From an uncultured Desulfobacterales bacterium (GTDB lineage: Bacteria > Desulfobacterota > Desulfobacteria > Desulfobacterales > JAFDCJ01), in NCBI GenBank assembly GCA_945787595.1, contig CALZJV010000314.1, forward strand, positions 1 to 18,417: a DNA stretch of 18,417 bases, written 5' to 3'. The notes under the pieces were generated by a model, which was not told where the DNA came from, made no database searches, and saw nothing but the letters and a program-made list of their open reading frames with translations. The position numbers were made by a program, and so were the translations under genes. Shown here in pieces: positions 7,178 through 17,377 of this stretch. Numbering within the stretch: the first letter of the stretch is position 1; every line of letters starts with the position of its first letter.

Positions 7178-10100
7178 TTAGAACAGTTTGAGTTGCATCT
7201 GTTCATATCCCTTTTTCTTTCTCTTTTTTAACCGGGGCGTTTCGTCCTGTTTTAACCGAGTTTCAATGTAAGCCACAAAATGGGAAGGAACGCGATCTTC
7301 CAATTTGCCGTATATCCTGCGTTTTTTAGCCCGGGATAAATAGAGCCTATCCTTGGCCCGGGTCATGGCCACATAAAACAATCTTCGTTCTTCTCCGATA
7401 TCCACCTGCTCACTATTCCGGCGCTTAAAGGGTATTAAATTTTCCTCACACCCGGTAATAAATACGACGGGGAATTCGAGTCCTTTAGCCGCATGCATCG
7501 TCATCAACGAAACTTTTTCGGCCTGTTGTGCATACGTATCCGTATCGGTGTGCAGCGCGATGCCGGCTAAAAATTCAATTAAATCCGCTCCAAAACTTGA
7601 GGCAACTTCAACCAGATGTGCAAAAGCCTCTTTATTTTTCACATCGCTGTTCAATATGTCAAATAGTTTGGTGTTTTTCTCCAGATACAGCAATTTTTCC
7701 GCCACCGATAAACCGGACATATTTTCTTGGTAATGCGACAGTTGGCGGGAAAATTCAATTAGCATCTGTTGCCGGGATGATTTTAAGCCGGATATGGGAA
7801 ATCGGGCGGCCTTAAGTAACCCGTTTAGCGGGGTAAACCGGTTCCGGTAGCACCAGTCCTTAAATAAACCTAAGGTTTTCTTGCCGATGCCGGGTATCAA
7901 AAGCCGCGTAACGTTTTCAAAGTCCAGATAGCCGCCGCGACCTTCAATCGCCTTTAACATTGAAATTATTTCCGGCAACCCCTTTTGATTTAAGGCGTTT
8001 TCCCGGCTTGCTATTTGAGAGGGAATGCCGGCTCGCTCAAATACTAATTCAATAATTCTGTGCTGTTCATTGGTGCGGTAAAGTACGGCAAAATCGGAAT
8101 AGCTGCGAGACATGGCATTGTTGGCATCGATAACCTTTCCGGTATCGATAGAATGGTATCCGGTGCCTCCGATCTGCTGCTCGATAATCCCTGCAATAGT
8201 TTGCGCCTCCGTTTTGTCGGTAGCCGATTCCAGTATACTGATGGTTTTAGCGCCGTCAATTTGGGAATAGGTTCGAACATCGGAAGAAGAGCGGCGATGG
8301 TTTCTAATAACCTGGAAAGAAGCATTTAAGATGGTTTTGGTTGAACGGTAATTTCTGATAAGGTTGATCACCCCGGTGTCCGGGTAATCACTGAAAAAAC
8401 GGTTAAAAAATTTTGTATCAGAACCTCTGAAACCATAAATGGCCTGATCCGGATCCCCAATGACACACAGGTCCTTAACGGAATTATTAGCGGGTGCCAG
8501 TGCTCTTATAATACGATACTGAGCCTGGTTTAAGTCCTGATATTCGTCCACGAAAATATGCTGAAATTGCTTTTGATATTTTTTACATAATTTTTTATCG
8601 GTTTCAAACTGCCGGACCACATAAAAAATCAGATCCTCATAGTCATAGAGGTTTTGAATCGACAACAGGTTCTGGTATGTCCTGTATATATCTGAAATTA
8701 TTTTATTTCGTGAATCAGCAGCATTCAGCTCTTCAAATTCATCAGGATCGAGGATCTGTTGTTTAGCCGCGATTATTTGATTTAAAATCTGTTTCGGATT
8801 TAGAGACACCCGATAGCCTTTTTCTCGGACATACGCCAAAGCTTCGGCGATTAGAATGCTGCGGTGATGATCATCAATAATATCTTTGGGATTTTCTTTT
8901 TGTTCGTTTAATATTTGATAGCAAAACGAATGAAAGGTGGCCACAAGCGGCAAACATCGGGTATCTCCTATCAGGCCCTTTAACCTTTCACGCATCTCCT
9001 GGGCTGCCTTATTGGTAAATGTAACGGCCAGCACCCGGTTTCCCAAAACCTTTTTTTTCATCATCAAAAAAGCAATACGGTGCGTTAGGGTGCGGGTTTT
9101 CCCGGTACCGGGTCCGGCAACAATTAACAGCGGCCCGCCGGGATATTCAACGGCCCGGCGCTGCTCATCATTGAGTTGACTGAAAATATCGATGGCTTTA
9201 TGATCATTAAACAATTTCAATTGTGTTGAGTTTGGAAACTTTTTGGGTTCAATCAATGGTATCGGTTGCGACGGTGCATAGGAAGGCAAAGCCGTTTCAG
9301 CGGCGGAGTTTTGTTGAGGTACTGAAAAAAGGGGCTTTTGACCCAGCAGCTGCTCACGTTCATGGGAATTAAAAATTTTTATGCGCCCGTATTCACCGTC
9401 ATACCCCGGTATAATCTCAACTTCTTTTTGCCGCATTCGCCGTATCGCCTCCCCGAGCAGTGGGATTCCGGCGCTGTTAATTTTATCGGTTTCAAGGCTG
9501 TGCAAAATATTAAATTCGCTGCCCAGGTGTAGGAGAGCTTTTTGATAATTGGTTTGGACTTTTTTCGACTTTGCTCCCACCTGCAAAATATCAGATAAAA
9601 TTTCCGCCAATGGAATGATACTGTGATAGGAATGATGGTTTGGCGATTTAATCCCTTGGTTGCGATCCGCCAATTCTTCCACCCTATTTAATACACCCAG
9701 GGTCAGCGCTTTGCCGCAGACGGGACATTTGCCGTCATAATCCATTGTTTGCCGGGGATTGAGCCGAATTTTGCAGTTACGGTGTCCATCCAGATGATAC
9801 TTACCTTCTTGGGGATAAAACTCAAATGTACCCAAAAAGGCGTCTGAATCCCCACTTTTAATGGCTGATTTGATGCCGTGATAAGATAGCCGGGTGTTCA
9901 GAATATTGGCCTCTCTGCCCAGATTTAGGGGTGAATGCGCGTCCGAGTTGGACACCAGGGTCAAACTATCCAAATCGGAAACACGCCAGTTCATCGGTGG
10001 ATCTGAAGAAAGCCCGGTTTCAGCGGCAAATATATGGCTTGTCAGGTCTTCAAAGCATTCCTCGATGGAATTAAATCCGGATTTTGAACCCAAGACCGAA

Positions 10101-10609
10101 AACCATGGCGTCCAGATGTGCGCCGGAATTAAAAAAGCCTGATCGGATGTTCCCAGTAAAATTTCCAGGAGGTTGCGAGCATCTAATCCCAAAATTGGCC
10201 GTCCGTCGGATTTAATGTTGCCGATTCGATCCAGTTTAGCGCTGAATTTCTTGGCAACCGCCAGATCCGGTACCAGAACCAGGTTATGATTTTTTCTGGT
10301 TTTATCGTTTTTTTTATAAATATTGCTTATTTCCGTGGACAATATAAAACGAACCGAATTGCGGCAGAAGGCCGGAACCTGTTCATCACATTCTTTGGCA
10401 ATCTCATCTTTCAGTTTAAAGAGACCCTCTTCAGCGGGTACCAGTTTTTCAGCGATTTCCGAAAACCATTGCGGATATGTGAAATCACCGGTTCCAATCA
10501 CCGTAATCCCTTTTAACTGAGCAGCAATATACAGATTTTCAAGATCCAAATTTTTAGCAGTAGCTCTGGAAAATTTAGAATGAACGTGTAAATCGGCAAT
10601 GAATTTCAT
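7178..10609 (-). CDS. PHP-domain protein fused to UvrD/Rep-type superfamily 1 DNA helicase
   Basis: An 1,143-aa fusion. Residues 1 to about 400 match the TIGR00375 PHP family: DLHVHS (6-11; His 8, His 10), GTGDFTYP, SNSDAHSPLNLGREAN, and a zinc-ribbon-like patch with Cys 279, Cys 295 and Cys 298. PHP domains are metal-dependent phosphoesterases, some nucleolytic. After a variable linker, residues about 480-1130 are a 3'-5' SF1A helicase with the full motif set: Q motif LNDEQRRAVE, Walker A GPGTGKT (499-505), VTFTNKAAQEM, DEYQD (688-692), GDPDQAIYGFRG, NYRSTKTIL, MTMHAAKGLEFP (about 1036-1047) and LFYVAMTRAKDRLYLS (about 1077-1092). All motor residues appear intact. It is probably an ATP-driven unwinding and repair enzyme, with the PHP part possibly acting on DNA ends (inference). 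The start ATG is preceded by GGGAAG. The transglycosylase follows 70 bp downstream. Confidence 0.92.
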   Translation of the reverse strand: MKFIADLHVHSKFSRATAKNLDLENLYIAAQLKGITVIGTGDFTYPQWFSEIAEKLVPAEEGLFKLKDEIAKECDEQVPAFCRNSVRFILSTEISNIYKKNDKTRKNHNLVLVPDLAVAKKFSAKLDRIGNIKSDGRPILGLDARNLLEILLGTSDQAFLIPAHIWTPWFSVLGSKSGFNSIEECFEDLTSHIFAAETGLSSDPPMNWRVSDLDSLTLVSNSDAHSPLNLGREANILNTRLSYHGIKSAIKSGDSDAFLGTFEFYPQEGKYHLDGHRNCKIRLNPRQTMDYDGKCPVCGKALTLGVLNRVEELADRNQGIKSPNHHSYHSIIPLAEILSDILQVGAKSKKVQTNYQKALLHLGSEFNILHSLETDKINSAGIPLLGEAIRRMRQKEVEIIPGYDGEYGRIKIFNSHEREQLLGQKPLFSVPQQNSAAETALPSYAPSQPIPLIEPKKFPNSTQLKLFNDHKAIDIFSQLNDEQRRAVEYPGGPLLIVAGPGTGKTRTLTHRIAFLMMKKKVLGNRVLAVTFTNKAAQEMRERLKGLIGDTRCLPLVATFHSFCYQILNEQKENPKDIIDDHHRSILIAEALAYVREKGYRVSLNPKQILNQIIAAKQQILDPDEFEELNAADSRNKIISDIYRTYQNLLSIQNLYDYEDLIFYVVRQFETDKKLCKKYQKQFQHIFVDEYQDLNQAQYRIIRALAPANNSVKDLCVIGDPDQAIYGFRGSDTKFFNRFFSDYPDTGVINLIRNYRSTKTILNASFQVIRNHRRSSSDVRTYSQIDGAKTISILESATDKTEAQTIAGIIEQQIGGTGYHSIDTGKVIDANNAMSRSYSDFAVLYRTNEQHRIIELVFERAGIPSQIASRENALNQKGLPEIISMLKAIEGRGGYLDFENVTRLLIPGIGKKTLGLFKDWCYRNRFTPLNGLLKAARFPISGLKSSRQQMLIEFSRQLSHYQENMSGLSVAEKLLYLEKNTKLFDILNSDVKNKEAFAHLVEVASSFGADLIEFLAGIALHTDTDTYAQQAEKVSLMTMHAAKGLEFPVVFITGCEENLIPFKRRNSEQVDIGEERRLFYVAMTRAKDRLYLSRAKKRRIYGKLEDRVPSHFVAYIETRLKQDETPRLKKRKKKGYEQMQLKLF

Positions 10610-10891
10610 ATACTTCCCATAGCATTTTTAAGAAAATAAATTAACAGGAAAATTAGCTTGTAACCTAGGCCTAAACACGCTATATATTTATTATTAATGG
10701 TTTTCAACACCATATATTGTAGTTTATGCCAACCATAATCAATCAAAAAAATAAGGGCGTTGAGTCTAATTAATTAGCAATAGATTCCTCTCTTTTTGAC
10801 ATAATTTTAGATTTAATATTCCTTTTTTTGTGCCTTCGTGTCTGGTGGCTGAACTTTTACAAAAATAACATAAATTCCAATATATTTTGAC
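10610..10891. other. Divergent promoter region between the PHP-UvrD gene and rdgC
   Basis: A 282-bp AT-rich gap between divergently transcribed genes, so it should hold both promoters. A perfect TTGACA is at 10796-10801 on the plus strand, but the best -10 at normal spacing is poor (TATTCC, 15-nt spacer), so I do not call a promoter firmly. The phrase GTGCCTTCGTGTCTGGTGGC (from about 10830) looks like another stock intergenic repeat. No clear Shine-Dalgarno site precedes the RdgC ORF. Confidence 0.45.
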
Positions 10892-11506
10892 ATGAGTCTT
10901 TTATCCAGTTCTGCATCGATTACCCGTTACAAAGTCCACGGAAAAATAAAGCCGCCGGTTCTTGAAACCGTTGCCAAAGGATTAACAAAAAATACCATTT
11001 CGGACATAGACAACCATATATCAGAGAAGACTGTGGGATGGACGTCTTTTGAAAAACCCTACCAACCGGATTTTAGCGGGTCTTTATTTGTTTACGGCAA
11101 CTATTTTGTGTTTTCTCTGCGAATCGACAAAAAGAATATTGCGCCAAAGATATTAAAAAAACATTATACCGTTGAATCCGCCAAACGTCTGGCTGACAGC
11201 GGGCGTGAATATTTATCCAAAACCGAAAAAAAAATGATTAAAGATCATGTTATCAATGCGTTAAGCTTACGCATTCCTGCGACTCCAAATATATATGATT
11301 TGGTCTGGAATTATGAAGATTCAAGTGTGTGGTTCTTTTCCAATCTAAAAGCGGCCAATGAGGAATTGGAAACTCTTTTCTCAAAATCTTTTGACCTGTC
11401 GTTGATACGAATATTTCCTTATACAGCAGCTTATTTATCTGCAGATTTTTCTGATTCACAACGAGATGAACTTCAGCAACTATCTCCGACTCATATATTT
11501 AAATAG
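10892..11506 (+). CDS. rdgC: RdgC, N-terminal portion of a split gene
   Basis: RdgC forms a ring around double-stranded DNA and modulates RecA recombination; this 204-aa frame covers roughly the first two thirds. From memory it aligns with E. coli RdgC through GW (33-34 region), the SLRIDKK...P..LKKH segment, LSKTEKKMIKDHVINALSLR against E. coli [20 protein letters not shown], the WNYEDSSVWF strand against MWIDTVNGLI, and AANEELETLFSKSF against AKKAEDTLALLRKSL. It stops at LSPTHIFK, just before the conserved LTWLWY/LTEWV segment that opens the next frame at 11758. The remainder of the protein is therefore encoded separately, in a different frame, after 251 bp of mostly repeat DNA. It may make a stable fragment, or the locus may be a pseudogene. 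There is no good ribosome binding site. Confidence 0.8.
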   Translation: MSLLSSSASITRYKVHGKIKPPVLETVAKGLTKNTISDIDNHISEKTVGWTSFEKPYQPDFSGSLFVYGNYFVFSLRIDKKNIAPKILKKHYTVESAKRLADSGREYLSKTEKKMIKDHVINALSLRIPATPNIYDLVWNYEDSSVWFFSNLKAANEELETLFSKSFDLSLIRIFPYTAAYLSADFSDSQRDELQQLSPTHIFK

Positions 11507-11549
11507 AACTTAAAGTGAACGGTTCGAGGTTCAAAGGTTATAGAATTTC

Positions 11550-11692
11550 AAATAACAAATACCAAACAAATAGCAATGACCGAATTTCAAAATCCCAAAC
11601 AATTGGTTTTTGTTTTTATTTGATATTTGGATATTGAGATTTGAAATTTGTTTGTAATTTGGTGCTTGTAATTTGTTATTTCCGGGTTATCC
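11550..11692 (+). repeat. Dispersed palindromic A/T-rich repeat, copy 2, between the rdgC halves
   Basis: An imperfect long palindrome whose ends are AAATAACAAAT (11550-11560) and ATTTGTTATTT (11671-11681). Related TTTCAAA / TTTGAAA words lie in each arm, and the centre is near CAATTGG (about 11600). It ends with TCCGGGTTATCC (11681-11692). It shares an exact 11-mer and an exact 14-mer with copy 1 at 5664-5745. Its position exactly between two parts of one protein suggests insertion into rdgC. Confidence 0.7.
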
Positions 11693-11757
11693 GGGTATAG
11701 GCCTTTAGTGGCTTATCCATTACAATTCAAGATACTCTATTCTATATATATATCATT

Positions 11758-12180
11758 ATGCTGGATGTTGCTATTGCCTATAATCGCTATCAATTCTTAG
11801 GGGAGGAATTTCTGACCTGGCTTTGGTATGTGATCGAAAAAAATCAACATCTAATAAAAAATTTTGATAATGACTTTGTTGCCCTGGAAATCGGAAATCG
11901 TATCGTATTTGAAAATCGCAGGAAAGAATCCGGGGAGCGTATTACCATTAAGGGAGATGGGGCTAGTTTAGAGGAAGGTATTCTGGCATTACAAAAAGGC
12001 GCATTGGTCACTGAACTCAATGTGGTGTACAAGTCGGCAGAATTAACATGGCAGTTTACCCTCAAAGGTGAAAGTTTAAATGTTAGTAGTTTAAATATCC
12101 CGAACACCGGTTTGCCGGAATCCGATGAAATCTTGAGGGATTTGTTCTCGAAAAAATATTTCTTTATGATAAGATATTGA
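11758..12180 (+). CDS. rdgC: RdgC, C-terminal portion of a split gene
   Basis: A 140-aa frame starting MLDVAIAYN and reaching the conserved RdgC C-terminal region within 15 residues: GEEFLTWLWY corresponds to the LTLTEWV region of E. coli RdgC, and SLEEGILALQKGALVTELNVVYKSAELTWQFTL to [29 protein letters not shown]. It then closes with the SLNIPN strand and a short tail. The ATG at 11758 has no Shine-Dalgarno site (only TATATATATCATT upstream), and the frame is open upstream only to a TAG at 11698. Relative to the N-terminal ORF it lies in a different frame (offset 866 nt, remainder 2 when divided by 3). It may be untranslated debris, or a separately made domain. On its own it would be hard to recognise. 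Confidence 0.72.
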   Translation: MLDVAIAYNRYQFLGEEFLTWLWYVIEKNQHLIKNFDNDFVALEIGNRIVFENRRKESGERITIKGDGASLEEGILALQKGALVTELNVVYKSAELTWQFTLKGESLNVSSLNIPNTGLPESDEILRDLFSKKYFFMIRY

Positions 12181-12360
12181 ATTTTTTAGAAAATATTTTT
12201 TCCCACTTTGTTAAATTAAGATTATCAAATAGATGGCAAAATAACATGGTTCCAAAAATCAAAAAGTGGATACAGTCGGCATGATTAACCATTTTATATG
12301 CCTAAAAAGTTAATAAACAAAATAAGTTTCAAAATAGCTTTTTTAAGCAAAAAACCAAAC

Positions 12361-12468
12361 GATACTGGATGCTGGTTTCTGGATACTGGGTTTTCAAAGG
12401 ATTCTCTTTTATTATCCCTGCTAAAGAGGTAGTCTTAGACCAGCATCAAGCATCCGGTATCCAGCATC
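12361..12468. repeat. Imperfect 30-bp inverted repeat with CTGGATGCTGG words
   Basis: The left arm 12361-12390 and the reverse complement of the right arm 12439-12468 match at 22 of 30 positions by my count. Each arm is itself built of tandem CTGGATRCTGG-like words (CTGGATGCTGG, CTGGATACTGG; CCAGCATC, CCGGTATCCAGCATC). The 48-nt spacer shows nothing else. Confidence 0.6.
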
Positions 12469-12524
12469 GCTTCGCCTAGCCATCAGTATATGTTTCTCAT
12501 CGACTCGTCGGTTTAAGGCGAAGC
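12469..12524. repeat. 8-bp inverted repeat GCTTCGCC / GGCGAAGC
   Basis: GCTTCGCC (12469-12476) and GGCGAAGC (12517-12524) are perfectly complementary. They follow directly on the right arm of the 12361-12468 repeat, so the two palindromes are stacked side by side. Confidence 0.45.
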
Positions 12525-12577
12525 TTCACTATTATTTTCATTTGAACATTGTTTTTGTCAATAAGATATACATATTA

Positions 12578-12586
12578 TGTTGATAA
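12578..12586 (-). other. Single DnaA-box-like 9-mer
   Basis: TGTTGATAA on the plus strand is TTATCAACA on the minus strand, one mismatch from the consensus TTATCCACA. It lies about 110 bp upstream of dnaN in AT-rich DNA. I see no second copy nearby, so a functional origin is not supported. Confidence 0.25.
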
Positions 12587-12695
12587 CCTTATTTTTTTAA
12601 ACAGTCTTTTTTTTCCTATCAATATAATGTGTTTTCTCAATACTGTATTGTTTAACTTCCAAACATTTATTAATTGATAAATTAATATCATTTCA

Positions 12696-16219
<3,524 letters not shown>

Positions 16220-16532
16220 TCGCGTTGCGGGTTACGGGTAAAAAGGGCATAGAGCAAAGGGCATAGCGCATATAGAAGAATTCGGAAGTGGGAATTCGGA
16301 AGTCGGAAAAAAAGATTTCGGATTGCGGGCAGATATGGTTGATTGAGTTGACAGGGTTGATTAAGTTGATTGAGTAAAAACAAAACCTGACTCTGTCTTC
16401 CAAATTTCCTGTATCCATACCGCCTTCCAACTTCCAATTTCTGTCCTCTGATAAAAGTTACGGGTTGTCAAATTATTCAACCAATCAACCAATCAACCAA
16501 TCAGCTAATCAACTAGTCAACGAAATAAAACA
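16220..16532. other. Gap between gyrB and the thymidylate synthase gene, made of modular short repeats
   Basis: About 310 bp, almost wholly repeat phrases. AAAGGGCATAG occurs at 16242-16252 and 16256-16266. GAATTCGGAAGT occurs at 16278-16289 and 16292-16303, with a near-complement ACTTCCAATTTC at 16430-16441. GGTTGATT occurs at 16337-16344 and 16355-16362, complementary to the AATCAACC tandem at 16479-16521. No gene and no clear terminator for gyrB. Minus-strand open frames running through it translate to LLYAL and LNQP repeats and are not real genes. Confidence 0.65.
16479..16521. repeat. 8-bp tandem repeat AACCAATC, five copies
   Basis: Three exact AACCAATC units (16479-16502), two degenerate ones (AGCTAATC, AACTAGTC) and a trailing AAC, ending 11 nt before the ATG of the thymidylate synthase gene. 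GGTTGATT words about 120 nt upstream are complementary to it, so an mRNA spanning both could fold over the translation start. Confidence 0.7.
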
Positions 16533-17324
16533 ATGAAAATTCACCAAATAAAAGCCAGGGATTTACCGGATTTGTGGTTTCAGGCTGTCAATGACATTCT
16601 CGACCATGGTAAACGATTTGTGATTGATCGTGGCTCCTATGCCGGGCAAACCCGTCTTGAATACGATTATTTTATGGGGCATGTAAATTATCCCGCCACC
16701 GTCCCCCTGATACCGGACATTCCGCCTGCTTGCGGCATTCCCAATCCTGTGGAGCATGACTATATCTACGGCGGCCCCGGCTATGAAAGGGCCTATATTG
16801 AGTATTTGATGTCAGACCGCAAGGAGGCGGGGGAGTCTTATACTTATGGTGAAAGGTTGACAAAAGTACCATTGACCGGAGACAAACTGGTCTGGTGGGA
16901 GCAGGGAAATACTGAAATCGTTGATAAGCGAGAAGTCGACGGCACCATTGTCTTTGAGGAAGAGGGTCGGCTTTATTTAAACCAGATTGAATGGGTCATC
17001 GCCACTTATAAGCAATTTGGTCTGCGTAATAATCAGCTGGTATTGCAGGTGGCCCACCCTTCGGATTTGACCTTACTGGATCCCCCCTGTTTGCGATCCA
17101 TCGACACCCGCATTCAAAATGATACCCTGCACTTTTTTGTGTATTTTCGTTCCTGGGATCTTTGGAACGGATTTCCGGCCAATCTGGCGGCTATTCAGAA
17201 CCTTAAAGAGTACATGGCCGGCGAGATCGGTGTCAGCGATGGGGAGATGGTGGTGGAGAGCAAAGGGCTGCATCTGTATGGGTATGCTGAAGATCTTGCG
17301 AAACTGAGGTGTTTGAGAGATTAA
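16533..17324 (+). CDS. Thymidylate synthase / dCMP hydroxymethylase family protein, probably dTMP synthase
   Basis: Most likely makes dTMP from dUMP with methylene-tetrahydrofolate. The C-terminal half carries the ThyA signature: DPPC with the catalytic Cys at 186, YFRSWDLWNGFPANLAAI with Arg 206, Asp 209 and Asn 217 (equivalents of E. coli Arg 166, Asp 169, Asn 177), and HLYGYAED with His 247 and Tyr 249 (equivalents of His 207 and Tyr 209). Asn at position 217 points to dUMP rather than dCMP as substrate. The N-terminal half (KRFVIDRGSYAGQTRLEYDY...) differs strongly from E. coli ThyA and recalls the divergent methanogen-type branch, so I give no gene symbol. The protein is 263 aa and looks complete. 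It is separated from gyrB by repeats and lacks a clear ribosome binding site. Confidence 0.82.
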   Translation: MKIHQIKARDLPDLWFQAVNDILDHGKRFVIDRGSYAGQTRLEYDYFMGHVNYPATVPLIPDIPPACGIPNPVEHDYIYGGPGYERAYIEYLMSDRKEAGESYTYGERLTKVPLTGDKLVWWEQGNTEIVDKREVDGTIVFEEEGRLYLNQIEWVIATYKQFGLRNNQLVLQVAHPSDLTLLDPPCLRSIDTRIQNDTLHFFVYFRSWDLWNGFPANLAAIQNLKEYMAGEIGVSDGEMVVESKGLHLYGYAEDLAKLRCLRD

Positions 17325-17351
17325 TCGGATATTAGTTTAACCTAAATTGAG

Positions 17352-17371
17352 CGTTTCAAATTTTGGAAACG
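17352..17371. terminator. Hairpin between convergent genes, weak bidirectional terminator candidate
   Basis: CGTTTC (17352-17357) and GAAACG (17366-17371) pair across an 8-nt loop within the 53-bp gap between the stops of the thymidylate synthase and transposase genes. Position favours a shared terminator, but neither strand has a proper T-run after the stem. Confidence 0.3.
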
Positions 17372-17377
17372 AAAGGG

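Larger units (their letters stand above)
12181..12695. other. AT-rich repeat-bearing gap upstream of dnaN
   Basis: About 515 bp with no gene. It contains an imperfect 30-bp inverted repeat (12361-12468), an 8-bp inverted repeat (12469-12524), a single DnaA-box-like 9-mer (12578-12586) and strongly AT-rich flanks (12530-12690). The dnaN-gyrB promoter should be here. TTGAAC (12542-12547) followed 17 nt later by GATATA is the best, still weak, candidate. Origin function is conceivable from the gene context but is not shown by the sequence. Confidence 0.5.

Noticed and set aside
11515..11545. tRNA-like T-loop phrase GGTTCGAGGTTC
   Set aside because: No acceptor stem, anticodon arm or CCA context around it; it belongs to low-complexity TTCAAAGG-type repeats.
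12337..12355. GCTTTTTTAAGC followed by A-run as an intrinsic terminator after rdgC
   Set aside because: Only a 4-bp stem with A/T-rich content and about 150 nt past the ORF; too weak to call.
12530..12695. Chromosomal replication origin
   Set aside because: Gene context is suggestive, but only one imperfect DnaA-box-like 9-mer is visible, so I list the site at low confidence and do not call oriC.
16479..16521. Possible CRISPR-like array
   Set aside because: The 8-bp units are head-to-tail with no spacers, and no cas gene is present; it is a simple tandem repeat.
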